Source: Streptomyces neyagawaensis (GTDB lineage Bacteria > Actinomycetota > Actinomycetes > Streptomycetales > Streptomycetaceae). Taken from it: a stretch of 64,000 nucleotides of DNA. The stretch covers positions 62,001 through 126,000 of the forward strand of contig NZ_JAMGBG010000005.1 in assembly GCF_023516595.1 (NCBI RefSeq), read 5' to 3'. The notes below the pieces were generated by a model, which saw nothing but the letters and a program-made list of their open reading frames with translations, had not been told where the DNA came from and searched no databases. Shown here in pieces: positions 1-8,639 of the stretch (its first letter is position 1; every line of letters starts with the position of its first letter). The translations under genes were made by a program, and so were the position numbers.

Positions 1-1
1 C

Positions 2-751
2 GACGTCGACCAGGCGAAACGCGCGGAGGCGGAGGCCAGGATCGCCCACGAACTGCGGCTCGCGGGGCTGATGGGCGCGCTGCCGGACGACGTCCCCACC
101 GGGGAACTCGTCATCAGTGATTCCTTGTCCGACGCGGCCGGTTCCACCGCGGTCATCGAGGCCGTGACAGAAATATCGGAGCTCAAGGAGAAAGTGATCG
201 CGGAGGTTTCCGTCATCGTTTCACCTGGTACTCTCCTGGTGTCGAACACGTCGTCCATTCCCATTGACGAATTGGCCTCGGCGGCCGCGCGTCCGGCGGA
301 ACTCGTCGGCACGCATTTCATGAACCCGTCCTATCTGATCCGCACGGTCGAGGTCATCCGCGGCGCCCGCACCGGCGAGGCCGCCATGGACTCCGTACGG
401 GCCCTGCTCACCACCCTGCGCCGTCGGCCCGTCGTGGTCCGGGACGCCCCCGGCTTCGTGACCAGCCGGGTCCTGCACCCGATGATCAACGACGCGGCCC
501 GGGTGGTACAGGAGGGAACCGCGACCGCCGAGGACGTCGACGCCCTCATGCAGGGCTGCCTGGGGCACGCCACAGGTCCGTTGCGCACCGCGGACCTCAT
601 CGGCATCGACAACCTCGTCGACTCGCTGAACGTGCTGTACGAGCGCACCGGTGACAGTGGCTGTCGTCCGTGCGACCTGCTGCTGGAGAAGGTGCGGGCA
701 GGCGACATCGGCCGGAAGTCCGGCCGTGGTTTCTACGAATACGAGGGATGA
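2..751 (+). CDS. fkbK-like: 3-hydroxyacyl-CoA dehydrogenase-like enzyme of methoxymalonyl-ACP synthesis (FkbK type), 5' end outside window
   Basis: The reading frame is open from base 2, so the N-terminus with the NAD-binding glycine motif lies to the left. The visible part has the family signature NTSS followed by THFMNP (about residues 83-112 of the visible part) and the C-terminal domain ending in GRKSGRGFYEY, both typical of 3-hydroxyacyl-CoA dehydrogenases. FkbK-type enzymes are known to oxidise glyceryl-ACP at C2 on the way to methoxymalonyl-ACP. The next four functions of that pathway follow directly, which supports this role over a beta-oxidation role. Its TGA stop overlaps a possible ATG of the next gene. 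Confidence 0.88.
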   Translation, partial: DVDQAKRAEAEARIAHELRLAGLMGALPDDVPTGELVISDSLSDAAGSTAVIEAVTEISELKEKVIAEVSVIVSPGTLLVSNTSSIPIDELASAAARPAELVGTHFMNPSYLIRTVEVIRGARTGEAAMDSVRALLTTLRRRPVVVRDAPGFVTSRVLHPMINDAARVVQEGTATAEDVDALMQGCLGHATGPLRTADLIGIDNLVDSLNVLYERTGDSGCRPCDLLLEKVRAGDIGRKSGRGFYEYEG

Positions 752-756
752 ACGTC

Positions 757-1026
757 ATGACCATGCCATCCGAAGGGACCGTGGAGAAGGAACTCCTCGA
801 CTTCCTGCACGTACGCACCAAGACCGTCTGGGAAGAGGACACCGACCTCTTCGCGGCCGGCGGACTCTCGTCCCTGTTCGCCATGGAACTCGTCGTCCAC
901 CTGGAGAAGTCCTACGGCATCGCGATCCGGGGCGCCGATCTGCGGCTGGACAACTTCCGTACCGTCACGGGAATGGCGGCACTGGTCCGCCGTCTGCGCG
1001 CGGCAGCCGGGGACGGCGGTGAGTGA
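757..1026 (+). CDS. fkbJ-like: Stand-alone acyl carrier protein for methoxymalonyl-ACP (FkbJ type)
   Basis: This small acidic protein of 89 residues carries the carrier-protein pattern FAAGGLSSLFAMEL. Ser39 in SSL is the expected phosphopantetheine site; the usual DSL is SSL here. It would hold the glyceryl unit while FkbK/I/G-type enzymes convert it to methoxymalonyl-ACP for the PKS. A GAGGG ribosome site at 743-747 sits 9 bases before ATG 757, whereas an ATG at 748 would touch it, so 757 is preferred; 748 would give an ATGA overlap with the preceding gene. The 3' end overlaps the GTG of the next gene by 8 bases, implying translational coupling. Confidence 0.88.
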   Translation: MTMPSEGTVEKELLDFLHVRTKTVWEEDTDLFAAGGLSSLFAMELVVHLEKSYGIAIRGADLRLDNFRTVTGMAALVRRLRAAAGDGGE

Positions 1027-2134
1027 GCCCCTCGCCGAGGCGACGGCATCGGTCACCGGCCTGGTCGGTGACCGGGCCGGTGACTGGGACCGCTCGGGCC
1101 TGCTCCCCGTCGAACTGCTGAGAAAGCTCGGTGCCGCCGGGCAGTTGTGCACCGGCGTGCCCACCGAGTACGGCGGCCTCGGCTGGGACAGCCGCACCAG
1201 CGGAGAGTTCACCGCCCACGTCGGCAGCCTGTGCAGCTCCCTGCGCAGCGTCATGACCTCCCAGGGCATGGCCGCCTGGACCGTCGAACGGCTCGGCGAC
1301 GAGGCGCAGCGCCGCGCGCTGCTGCCCCGCCTCACCTCGGGCGAACTGGCCGCTGTCGGCTTCAGCGAGAGCCAGGCCGGCAGCGATCTGTCGGGCATCG
1401 ACACCCGGATCACCGTCGACGGCGACACCGTCGTGGTCGACGGCCACAAGGTGTGGATGACCGCTGCCCACTACGCCGACCTGCTCATCGTCTTCGGACG
1501 GATGGGCGACGGCGCCGCCGCCGTGGTCGTGCCCGCCCGGGCGCCGGGCGTCCACGTACAGCGGGTGGCCGACCCCCTGGGCTGCCGCGCCGCCGGACAC
1601 GCCGAGGTCCGCCTCGACTCCGTACGCCTCCCCGCCGACAGCGTGCTGGGCGGCGAGGGCCTGTCCCTGCCGCTGCTCGTCACCACCGCCCTGGCCTACG
1701 GGCGGATGTCGGTCGCCTGGGGATGCGTCGGAATCCTGCGCGCCTGCCTGGCCGCGACGACCCGGCACGCCGCGTCCCGCGAGCAGTTCGGGCAGCCGCT
1801 GGCCCGCCACCAGCTCGTCGCCAAGCACCTGGCCGACCTCTTCGTCGCGGAGCAGGTCGCCTCCCGCGCCTGCGAACACGCCAGCCACCGCTGGGACAAC
1901 GGGTCCCCCGACATGGTGGTCGCCACCATCCTCGCCAAGCACGTCAGCGCCGGCCACGCGGCCCGCGGGGCCGCGTCCGCCGTACAGGTCATGGCGTCGG
2001 CGGGAGCCCAGGACGGCCATCCGGTGGCCCGCGCCTACCGGGACGCCAAGCTGATGGAGATCATCGAGGGCAGCAACGAGATGTGCGAACTCCTGCTCGC
2101 CCAACACGCGTTGACAAGTGTGGAGCCGACATGA
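1019..2134 (+). CDS. fkbI-like: Acyl-CoA/acyl-ACP dehydrogenase of methoxymalonyl-ACP synthesis (FkbI type)
   Basis: The 371-residue protein has the acyl-CoA dehydrogenase fold: an N-terminal helical domain, the FAD-binding stretch GFSESQAGSD (about residues 117-126) and the C-terminal part ending EIIEGSNEMCE, where the usual catalytic-base region is found. In the FK520/ansamitocin type pathway this flavoenzyme performs the second oxidation of the ACP-bound glycerate to the 2-hydroxymalonyl level. It starts with GTG inside the end of the carrier-protein gene and its stop overlaps the ATG of the FkbH-type gene (ATGA), so the four genes form one tightly coupled operon. Confidence 0.87.
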   Translation: MSEPLAEATASVTGLVGDRAGDWDRSGLLPVELLRKLGAAGQLCTGVPTEYGGLGWDSRTSGEFTAHVGSLCSSLRSVMTSQGMAAWTVERLGDEAQRRALLPRLTSGELAAVGFSESQAGSDLSGIDTRITVDGDTVVVDGHKVWMTAAHYADLLIVFGRMGDGAAAVVVPARAPGVHVQRVADPLGCRAAGHAEVRLDSVRLPADSVLGGEGLSLPLLVTTALAYGRMSVAWGCVGILRACLAATTRHAASREQFGQPLARHQLVAKHLADLFVAEQVASRACEHASHRWDNGSPDMVVATILAKHVSAGHAARGAASAVQVMASAGAQDGHPVARAYRDAKLMEIIEGSNEMCELLLAQHALTSVEPT

Positions 2135-3273
2135 GCGACAAGACCGGCGCCGACGCGCCGGCCCTCGTGAAGTGCCTGGTCTGGGACCTGGACAACACCC
2201 TCTGGCAGGGCACGCTGCTGGAGGACGCGGAGGTACGGCTGCCCGACGCGATACGGGCGGCGATCGTCGAACTCGACGCGCGCGGCATCCTGCAGTCCGT
2301 CTGCAGCCGCAACGACCACGACCTGGCCTGGGCCCGTCTCGAAGAGCTGGGCGTCGCCGAGTACTTCGTCCTGCCCGAGATCGGCTGGGGACCCAAGTCC
2401 GACGCGGTCCGGCGCATCGCCGAAGGACTGAACTTCGCCCACCGGACCATCGCCTTCATCGACGACCAGCCCGCCGAACGGGCCGAGGTCGCCTACCATC
2501 TCCCGGACGTCCGCTGCTACCCGGCCGAGGAGGCGTCCACCCTCACCGGCCTGCCCGAGTTCAGCCCCGCCGTGAGCACGGTGGACTCCCGGCGCCGACG
2601 CGAGATGTACCAGGCCGGCTTCCGCAGGGAGACCGAACGGTCCGCCTACGAGGGCCCCGACGAGGAGTTCCTCCGCTCCCTCGACCTGGTCATGCGCATC
2701 GGGCGGGCCACCGAGGAGGAGATCACCAGGGTCGAGGAACTCACCCTGCGCACCAGCCAGATGAACGCCACCGGAGTGCACTACTCCGACCGGACGCTGC
2801 GCGAGCTGTCGGCGGACCCCGGCCACGAGGTCCTGGTCACCACCCTCGCCGACCGGTTCGGACCGCACGGGGCCGTCGGCGTCACGCTGGTCGAGAAGCA
2901 CCCCGCCGTATGGCATCTGAAGCTGCTCGCCACCTCCTGCCGCGTGGTGTCCTTCGGCGCCGGATCGGTCATCCTGAACTGGCTCGTGGACCAGGCCGCC
3001 GCGGCCGGGGTCCATCTCGTGGCCGACTTCCGGCGGACGGACCGCAACCGCATGATGGAGGTCGCCTACCGGTTCGCGGGCTTCGACGAGGAGCCCTGCC
3101 CCTGCCGCGACGCCGTGCGGACCGCGCAGGGAGCGGAAGAGCAGGAGACAGCGGAGGTCGAGCGGCTGCATCTCGTCGCCGCACCCCGGTCCGCCTCCAC
3201 GACCGTCCAGTTGATCGCCCCCGACCTGACGGAGCGACCCGCCGCCGACCCCTCGGTCGTGGCCCCGGCGTGA
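2131..3273 (+). CDS. fkbH: HAD-like glyceryl-ACP loading enzyme (FkbH type)
   Basis: The 380-residue protein begins with the HAD motif VWDLDNTLW (Asp19 and Asp21 as nucleophile and acid/base), has the later HAD region AFIDDQPAERAE, and ends with a GNAT-like domain containing RTSQMNATG. FkbH proteins take the glyceryl unit from 1,3-bisphosphoglycerate, dephosphorylate it and load it on the partner carrier protein, which is encoded two genes upstream. Length and domain order match the family. It is the last gene of the operon; a perfect 16-bp hairpin follows 30 bases after the stop. Confidence 0.93.
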   Translation: MSDKTGADAPALVKCLVWDLDNTLWQGTLLEDAEVRLPDAIRAAIVELDARGILQSVCSRNDHDLAWARLEELGVAEYFVLPEIGWGPKSDAVRRIAEGLNFAHRTIAFIDDQPAERAEVAYHLPDVRCYPAEEASTLTGLPEFSPAVSTVDSRRRREMYQAGFRRETERSAYEGPDEEFLRSLDLVMRIGRATEEEITRVEELTLRTSQMNATGVHYSDRTLRELSADPGHEVLVTTLADRFGPHGAVGVTLVEKHPAVWHLKLLATSCRVVSFGAGSVILNWLVDQAAAAGVHLVADFRRTDRNRMMEVAYRFAGFDEEPCPCRDAVRTAQGAEEQETAEVERLHLVAAPRSASTTVQLIAPDLTERPAADPSVVAPA

Positions 3274-3303
3274 GGGGCGGGTCCCCCTGCCGAAGACAGC
3301 TCA

Positions 3304-3341
3304 CGGCGGGCTCCCGGACCACCTTGTCCGGGAGCCCGCCG
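3304..3341. terminator. Perfect 16-bp inverted repeat after the methoxymalonyl-ACP operon
   Basis: Bases 3304-3319 pair perfectly with 3326-3341 around a 6-base loop. It lies 30 bp downstream of the fkbH-like stop codon and is the obvious stop for that operon. No U-tract follows, as is usual in Streptomyces. It may also end the opposing transcript that runs through the gene remnant on the other strand. Confidence 0.85.
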
Positions 3342-3395
3342 AGAACTCGTACGACATGGCAGCGGCCGGCCCGCCGAGAGCGCACCGGCCACGAC

Positions 3396-3690
3396 CTACC
3401 GGCCCCGACGCCCCCCACGAGGGCCTCGGTCGCCCGCCCGGACGCGGGCGATCAACTCCCTCTTCAGGACCACCCGCTGGGGCCGAGCGCGAAGGCGTCG
3501 ACGGACAGCACCTCGCGCGGGTACTTGTAGGCGGCCATCCGCTCCTTCGCCCAGGCCACGATCCCGGCGGCGAGCGCCGTGTCCGGCCGCACACCGGCCC
3601 GCGCCGCGACGACCGCGTACACCTCCTCGCCACGGACCTCGTGCGGAATGCCGACGACCGCGACCTGTTCGATCGCCGGTGACGGGTCAG
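3396..3690 (-). pseudogene. C-terminal remnant of an acyl-CoA synthetase / AMP-dependent ligase, frameshifted at the catalytic lysine motif
   Basis: Read on the minus strand, about 75 codons from 3690 encode AIEQVAVVGIPHEVRGEEVYAVV and AWAKERMAAYKYPREV, the C-terminal domain of the acyl-adenylate ligase family. At GPSG the frame breaks: the expected GPSGK-VLKREL continues only in the next frame (VLKRELIARVRAGDRGP, stop at 3396-3398). The catalytic lysine codon is destroyed by a small deletion near 3467. There is no upstream start or adenylation domain, so this is a decayed fragment and not a gene. Its original role may have been starter-unit activation, which is inference. Confidence 0.72.
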
Positions 3691-3814
3691 CCTCCTGACG
3701 GGGTAGCCGCCGCACCGGCGTCGGCACGGGGACCGCGGGCAGCGAGTCGCGCTCACGCGGGCAGAGCGCCCAGCGGCCCTGTGGCCGGCGCCGGTGCGCG
3801 CCGGCCACGCGCTC

Positions 3815-4795
3815 TCAGGCGGGCTGCCGACGCTTGAGGGGCTCCCACCAGTCCCGGTTGTCGCGATACCAGGCGAAGGTCTCGGCCAGCCCGGACTCGA
3901 AGTCGTGCCGCGGACGGTAGCCCAACTCGGTCCGCAACCTGGTGCAGTCGATCGCATAGCGCCTGTCGTGGCCCTTGCGGTCCGGTACCTGCCGTACGCG
4001 CGCCCAGGTCGCGCCGACTGCCGCGAGCAGCCGCGCGGTCAGTTCCCGGTTGCTCAGCTCGATACCGCCGCTGATGTTGTAGACACGGCCCGCGACACCG
4101 CCGGCGCGGACCAGCTCGATGGCCGCGCAGTGGTCCTCGACGTGCAGCCAGTCGCGCCGGTTGAGCCCGTCGCCGTACAGCGGGACGTCACCACCGTCGA
4201 GCAGCGTCGTGAGGAACAGCGGGATGATCTTCTCGGGGAACTGCCGCGGCCCGTAGTTGTTGCTGCACCGGGTGACCCGCACGTCGAGGCCGTGGGTGCG
4301 GTGGTACGACAGGGCCAGAAGGTCCGAGGCCGCCTTGGAGGCGGCGTAGGGGGAGTTGGGGTCGAGGGGGTCCCGCTCGGTGCGGGAGCCGCTCTCCACC
4401 GAGCCGTAGACCTCGTCCGTGGACACGTGCACGAAGCGGTCGACGCCGTGTCGCAGCGCGGCGTCCAGCAGGGTCTGGGTGCCCGTGACGTTGGTGCGCA
4501 CGAAAGCGTCGGCGGAGGCGATCGAGCGGTCCACATGGGACTCGGCGGCGAAGTGCACCACCTGGTCGGCCTGTTGCATCAGCTTGTCGACGAGGGGGGC
4601 GTCGCAGATGTCGCCCCGGACGAACGTCAGCCGGGGATCGCCGAGATCGAGATTGTCCAGGCTCCCGGCGTAGGTCAGGCTGTCCAGCACCGTGACCTCG
4701 GACACGCCGCTGCGCTGTGCGGTGCCGCCCGCGAGCAGCATCCGTACATAAGCGGAGCCGATGAAGCCGGCGGCGCCGGTGACCAGCAGATTCAC
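3815..4795 (-). CDS. rmlB: dTDP-D-glucose 4,6-dehydratase
   Basis: The 326-residue short-chain dehydrogenase has the N-terminal NAD motif TGAAGFIGS, the STDEVYG motif (Thr, Asp, Glu of the active site) and the catalytic YAASK. It converts dTDP-glucose to dTDP-4-keto-6-deoxyglucose, the branch point for the deoxysugar made by the genes further along this strand. A GTG start at 4795 is chosen because GGAGGAGCT precedes it and it overlaps the TGA of rmlA; an upstream in-frame ATG would run into rmlA. It forms a two-gene operon with rmlA. Confidence 0.95.
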   Translation of the reverse strand: MNLLVTGAAGFIGSAYVRMLLAGGTAQRSGVSEVTVLDSLTYAGSLDNLDLGDPRLTFVRGDICDAPLVDKLMQQADQVVHFAAESHVDRSIASADAFVRTNVTGTQTLLDAALRHGVDRFVHVSTDEVYGSVESGSRTERDPLDPNSPYAASKAASDLLALSYHRTHGLDVRVTRCSNNYGPRQFPEKIIPLFLTTLLDGGDVPLYGDGLNRRDWLHVEDHCAAIELVRAGGVAGRVYNISGGIELSNRELTARLLAAVGATWARVRQVPDRKGHDRRYAIDCTRLRTELGYRPRHDFESGLAETFAWYRDNRDWWEPLKRRQPA

Positions 4796-5700
4796 AGCTC
4801 CTCCGAAGGAAGCGGAAGCAGCACGCCCGCCTTGCACAGGCGCGCCCGCTCCATGACGTACTCGCCGTAGGGCGAATTGCCCATGCTCGCACCCAGCGCT
4901 TGGCAGTCGTCCGGGTCGATGTATCCCATGTGCATGGCGATCTCCTCGATGCAGCCGAGGCGGGTGCCCTGCCTGCGCTGCGTGTCCCTCACGAAAGTGC
5001 CCGCTTCGAGCAGGGATTCATGAGTGCCGGTGTCCAGCCACGTGACGCCCCTGCCGAGCCACACCAGTTCGGCGGTGCCCATCTTCAGGTAGACACGCAG
5101 CAGGTCGGTGATCTCCAGCTCGCCCCGGGGGGACGGCTCCAGGTCTCTGGCGATGTCCGTGACCTGGGCGTCGAAGAAGTACATCCCCGGGATGGCGAGC
5201 TTCGAGCGCGGATTGAGGGGCTTCTCCTCGATGGAGACGAGTTCGCCCTGCGCGTTGATCTCGGCGACTCCGAACCGCTCCGGGTCGGCCACCTCGTGGC
5301 CGAACAGCACACAGCCACCCATCTTGAGCGCGGTACGCCGCAGCATGGCGGGCAGGTTGGCGCCGTGGAAGAGATTGTCGCCGAGGACCAGCGCGCACTG
5401 CTCGCCCCGGATGTGGTTCTCCCCCACGAGGAAGGCGTCGGCGATGCCGCGCGGCTTGTCCTGCGTGGCGTAGACGAGGGACAGCCCCAACTGCCGGCCG
5501 TCGCCCAGAACCGCCTGGAAGGCGGGGAGGTCGGCAGGACGCGTGATGATGAGGATGTCCCGGATGCCCGTCAGCATGAGCATGGAGAGCGGGTAGTAGA
5601 TCATCGGCTTGTCGTAGACCGGCGCGAGTTGTTTGGAACCCGCGAACGTGAGGGGCTGGAGGCGGGTGCCGTTGCCGCCCGCCAGAATGATCCCCTTCAT
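4792..5700 (-). CDS. rmlA: Glucose-1-phosphate thymidylyltransferase
   Basis: The protein of 302 residues has the nucleotidyltransferase signature GGNGTRLQPLT near the N-terminus followed by KQLAPVYDKPMIYYPLS and the metal-binding ALVLGDN. It makes dTDP-glucose from glucose-1-phosphate and dTTP, the first step of the sugar branch. The ATG at 5700 begins MKGIILAGG as expected; an upstream methionine in frame lacks family support. The stop overlaps the GTG of rmlB. The 420 bp upstream have no gene but contain a perfect 19-bp palindrome that could control this operon. Confidence 0.95.
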   Translation of the reverse strand: MKGIILAGGNGTRLQPLTFAGSKQLAPVYDKPMIYYPLSMLMLTGIRDILIITRPADLPAFQAVLGDGRQLGLSLVYATQDKPRGIADAFLVGENHIRGEQCALVLGDNLFHGANLPAMLRRTALKMGGCVLFGHEVADPERFGVAEINAQGELVSIEEKPLNPRSKLAIPGMYFFDAQVTDIARDLEPSPRGELEITDLLRVYLKMGTAELVWLGRGVTWLDTGTHESLLEAGTFVRDTQRRQGTRLGCIEEIAMHMGYIDPDDCQALGASMGNSPYGEYVMERARLCKAGVLLPLPSEEL

Positions 5701-6120
5701 GCGCTCCACGCTCCCTCGTGATCGGTGTTTGGGCATCGTCCGGGGGCCCGTCCTGAGCCGTTCTCCTGCGCGGCTTGGGGGAGCGGGGCCGAATACCGGC
5801 GCGGGGGACTTCGAGCAGGGTCATTGCATGTTCGGGATCGGGACGGTTCGCCGGTCCCGTACATGACGTGACGTCATGTCTCGGCCTGGGCACAGGGGTT
5901 CCCCGGGAAGCTGACCCTTTTCCGGCATCGAGGCGATCAGCACGGCCGTCCGTTGCGGGCTGTCCGAGGGACGCGTCGGTGGTCCCGCACCATGCCCTGC
6001 TGACCGAGGGCGTCCACGACGGTACGGGAGCCGCGCCTACCTGCCTCCGCAGCTCACCCTGCGAGTGGGACAGCTGTGCCGCGGCGGCCCGTATCCCGGT
6101 GCGCGCGTCTGCTCAGATCC
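5701..6120. other. Gene-free region upstream of rmlA
   Basis: No coding sequence could be supported on either strand. It contains the 19-bp palindrome at 5861-5879 and presumably the rmlA promoter. Its right edge is the point where similarity to the intact glycosyltransferase gene at 13.4-13.7 kb stops abruptly. Confidence 0.5.
5861..5879. promoter_or_regulatory. Perfect 19-bp palindrome upstream of rmlAB, putative operator
   Basis: ACATGACGT and ACGTCATGT face each other around a single G. It is 161 bp upstream of the rmlA start. A spacer of one base is too short for a hairpin terminator, so a dimeric repressor or activator site is more likely. The cognate protein is unknown; no TetR or GntR gene is seen nearby. 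Confidence 0.5.
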
Positions 6121-6347
6121 ACGGCCCACGCCGCAGGGCGGCCCGCATCGTCGGATCGCGCAGCACCGACTCGGCGAAGCCGGCGGGCAGCGCTTGGAGA
6201 GCCGGAACCGGCCCGGTCGGCCGAGCCCCTGCACTCCGCCCCGGCTGCCGGCACCACCTCGTGCCCGCGAGCGTTCAGCTCAACGCCGAGCACCACGAAC
6301 GGCTGTACGTCACCGCGCGAACCCATGGTCAGCAGGACGATCCGCAT
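6121..6347 (-). pseudogene. 5' fragment of the deoxysugar glycosyltransferase gene, decayed
   Basis: From an ATG at 6347 the minus strand encodes MRIVLLTMGSRGDVQPF, nearly identical to the start of the intact glycosyltransferase at 12423-13676. After about 35 codons an 8-bp deletion shifts the frame, and similarity ends completely at 6121, corresponding to codon 79 of the intact gene. It lies directly after the carbamoyltransferase stop, the place where a second full glycosyltransferase gene once stood. No function is expected. Confidence 0.85.
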
Positions 6348-6420
6348 CGTTCTCCTCGAGTCCGTCACTCCGCCGGACGGGCGTCAGGCCGGGGTAATCG
6401 TCAGGTACCGCTGCTGCCAG
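6121..6420. repeat. Direct repeat copy A (7.3 kb apart from copy B)
   Basis: This 300-bp segment aligns with 13441-13749 in the same orientation, with point differences and a few small deletions. In minus-strand order it spans the last codons of the carbamoyltransferase gene, the short intergenic region and the first about 79 codons of a glycosyltransferase gene. Here the carbamoyltransferase end is functional and the glycosyltransferase part is decayed. Confidence 0.85.
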
Positions 6421-8396
6421 ATTTCGTACAGCTCGGCACGCACCTCGTCGGGGACGACGCCGGCCTCCTTCGCCAGCTCGCCGACGGTGCGCACGCCGTC
6501 CACGACGCTGAGCAGCGTGAACAGCTCCTCCGACACCTTGGTCACCGGAGCTCCGGCGTAGTCCAGGGAGATCTCGTGCCAGGCGGGACCGGCTGCGGCG
6601 GCCCCGGTGCCGAGTCGGCGCGCCAGCCTGGTCACCGGCCGCAACCGGGGAACGAGTGCGTCCAGGTCGGCCGATGGGTCCGCCGAACGCCGGCGCACCA
6701 GGAAGTCCTCGACCACCAGGTAGTCCAGATCGGTGGTCAGGAAGCACGTCACCACGTCGTCGATGGTCTGCACGATCGGCTCCGCGTTGTTGTTGAAGGA
6801 CGTGTTGAGCAGCACCGGTGTCCCGGTGCGCTCGCCGAAGGCCGCGACGAGCCGGTGGAACCGTTCGTTCGCGACCGGGTCGACGACCTGCACTCGCGCG
6901 GTGCCGTCGATGTGGGTGACCGCGCCCAGTTGCGGCCGGCGCTCCTCGCGGACGGGAACCACGTAGGACATGAAGTCGTAGTTCGCCTCGGTGGCGGGCA
7001 GGTCGAAGTAGTCGGAGGCGGCCTCGGCGGTGACCACGGGCGCGAACGGCCGGTAGCTCTCCCGCTGCTTCACCATCGCGTTGATCCTGGTCTGGTTCTC
7101 CGCCGGCCGGGCGTCCGCGATGATGCTCCGGTTGCCCAGCGCCCGCGGGCCGAACTCCGAACGTCCTTGCGCCCAGCCCAAGACCGCACCGTCGGCCAGC
7201 AGTCCGGCCGCGACCGGCACGATGTCCTCGTGCCGCTCGAAGTCGAGCGCCGCACCCCACGCGCCCAGGCGGTCGCGGACCTCCGCCTCGGTACCCAGCG
7301 CGGGGCCCGAGCTCGCGGTGCGGGACCGGCGGACCGGCCGGGCCGCACCGCCCAGCTGGTCGGCCGCGAGGAAAGCGGCACCCTCGCTCGCGCCGGCGTC
7401 GTGCGACGCCGGGTGCACGAACACCTCGCGGAACAGCCCGGAGCGCAGGATGTTGCCGTTCAGGGTGGAATTGTGGGCCACGCCGCCGCCGAAACACAGC
7501 CGGGACAGGCCGGTCGACTCGGCCCAGTGCGTCAGCACATGCAGCACGATCTTCTCCAGCGCCTCCTGGGTGGCGGCGGCGAAGTCCTTGTGCTGCTGGG
7601 TGAACGGCTCGCCCTTGCGGCGCGGCGTGATGCCCCTCGCGAGCATCGACGGGCCGACCAGGTCGGGCACCGACATGTTCGGCAGCAGGTTGTAGTCGCC
7701 CTTGTCGCCCAACAGGTACAGCGAGCTGACGGCGTCGCGGAAGGTCGCCGGGTCGCCGTAGGGTGCCAGGCCCATCACCTTGTACTCGTCGCCGAAGCCG
7801 TAGCCGAGCAGCTGGGTGGCGTTGAGGTAGAGCATGCCCAGTGATTTGAAGACCGGGTAGTCGGCCAGCTTCTCCAGCCGTCCCTCGCCCGCCCGGTAGA
7901 CGGTGCCGGAGTTCTCCTCGCCGCGGCCGTCCAGGACCAGCACCAGCGACTCCGGTATCCCGGACCGGGCCACCGCCGCTATCGCGTGCGCGTCGTGGTG
8001 CGGGGTGAAGACGAGCTTGTCGTCGCCGAGATCCCAGTTGAACTCCTCGGCGAACCACTGCTTGATCAGCTGGCGGCAGTACACCGTGGGCACCTTCGGG
8101 TGGACGGTGTAGAAGAAGTTGAGCGTGGTGTCGACGAAGTCCTCAGGGAAGTAGTACGCCACGCCGTCGAGCTGGTCGACCGTCACCCCCGCCACATCCA
8201 GGCAGGCGCGGATCGCGTTGACCGGGAACTTGGTGGTCTTCTTGATCCGGTTGAACCGTTCCTCCTCGACGGCGGCGATCACCTCGCCGTCCCGCACCAG
8301 ACACGCGGCCGAGTCATGGAACAACTGGTCCGGCATGAGGGGGACGAGATCCGAGTCCCGCGCGGAGAAGTTTCCGCTCAACCCGAGCACCAACAT
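6384..8396 (-). CDS. O-carbamoyltransferase (NodU/CmcH/TobZ family)
   Basis: The 670-residue protein has the family pattern HDSAACLV (about residues 27-34), HHDAHA and LVLDGRGEE in the Kae1-like domain, and GPRALGNRSI plus FNNNAEPI in the later part. Such enzymes activate carbamoyl phosphate with ATP and transfer the carbamoyl group to a hydroxyl. Next to dideoxysugar genes the most likely acceptor is the sugar, as in concanamycin (4'-O-carbamate). The start at 8396 is preceded by GGGGTGG and begins MLVLGLSG as in relatives. It has its own upstream element (8504-8540), and a fragment of a second copy lies at 13713-13748. Confidence 0.93.
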   Translation of the reverse strand: MLVLGLSGNFSARDSDLVPLMPDQLFHDSAACLVRDGEVIAAVEEERFNRIKKTTKFPVNAIRACLDVAGVTVDQLDGVAYYFPEDFVDTTLNFFYTVHPKVPTVYCRQLIKQWFAEEFNWDLGDDKLVFTPHHDAHAIAAVARSGIPESLVLVLDGRGEENSGTVYRAGEGRLEKLADYPVFKSLGMLYLNATQLLGYGFGDEYKVMGLAPYGDPATFRDAVSSLYLLGDKGDYNLLPNMSVPDLVGPSMLARGITPRRKGEPFTQQHKDFAAATQEALEKIVLHVLTHWAESTGLSRLCFGGGVAHNSTLNGNILRSGLFREVFVHPASHDAGASEGAAFLAADQLGGAARPVRRSRTASSGPALGTEAEVRDRLGAWGAALDFERHEDIVPVAAGLLADGAVLGWAQGRSEFGPRALGNRSIIADARPAENQTRINAMVKQRESYRPFAPVVTAEAASDYFDLPATEANYDFMSYVVPVREERRPQLGAVTHIDGTARVQVVDPVANERFHRLVAAFGERTGTPVLLNTSFNNNAEPIVQTIDDVVTCFLTTDLDYLVVEDFLVRRRSADPSADLDALVPRLRPVTRLARRLGTGAAAAGPAWHEISLDYAGAPVTKVSEELFTLLSVVDGVRTVGELAKEAGVVPDEVRAELYEIWQQRYLTITPA

Positions 8397-8503
8397 CGTG
8401 ACCACCCCAATGAGTCGTTGACTTGACAACCCGCCTGCCGTCAGGCGGCGGCCCCTGCCGGACCACGACACTGAGTGGATGCGGGCCCTGAGAGTTCGTC
8501 AGC

Positions 8504-8540
8504 AGCCTAGGCGGGACGGATAGCGGATGAATATCGCCGA
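8504..8540 (-). promoter_or_regulatory. Shared promoter-like element upstream of the carbamoyltransferase gene
   Basis: Twenty-two bases (8504-8525) are identical to 13812-13833, and the flanking GAATATCGCCG is also shared. Read toward the gene it contains a TAGGCT hexamer resembling a Streptomyces -10 box. The second copy sits upstream of the glycosyltransferase operon. It is likely the original carbamoyltransferase promoter, duplicated together with the gene. Confidence 0.55.
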
Positions 8541-8639
8541 CGGCTGGACCGGACGCGCCTGGTCAGGACGGCAATCCGTTGCGCGGCAGCGGAAGCCGAT
8601 ACCGCAGGCTCAGGGCTCCCGGTGGCGTCCGTGGCCCGC

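Noticed and set aside
965..2107. A 380-codon minus-strand frame opposite the FkbI-type gene
   Set aside because: Shadow frame: no motif, no ribosome site, opposite strand of a well-supported gene. The same applies to the long frames opposite SARP, KdpD, SMI1 and the FMO.
5930..6120. Further remnant of the glycosyltransferase or another gene
   Set aside because: Similarity to the intact gene ends sharply at 6121 and no protein motif was found in any frame.
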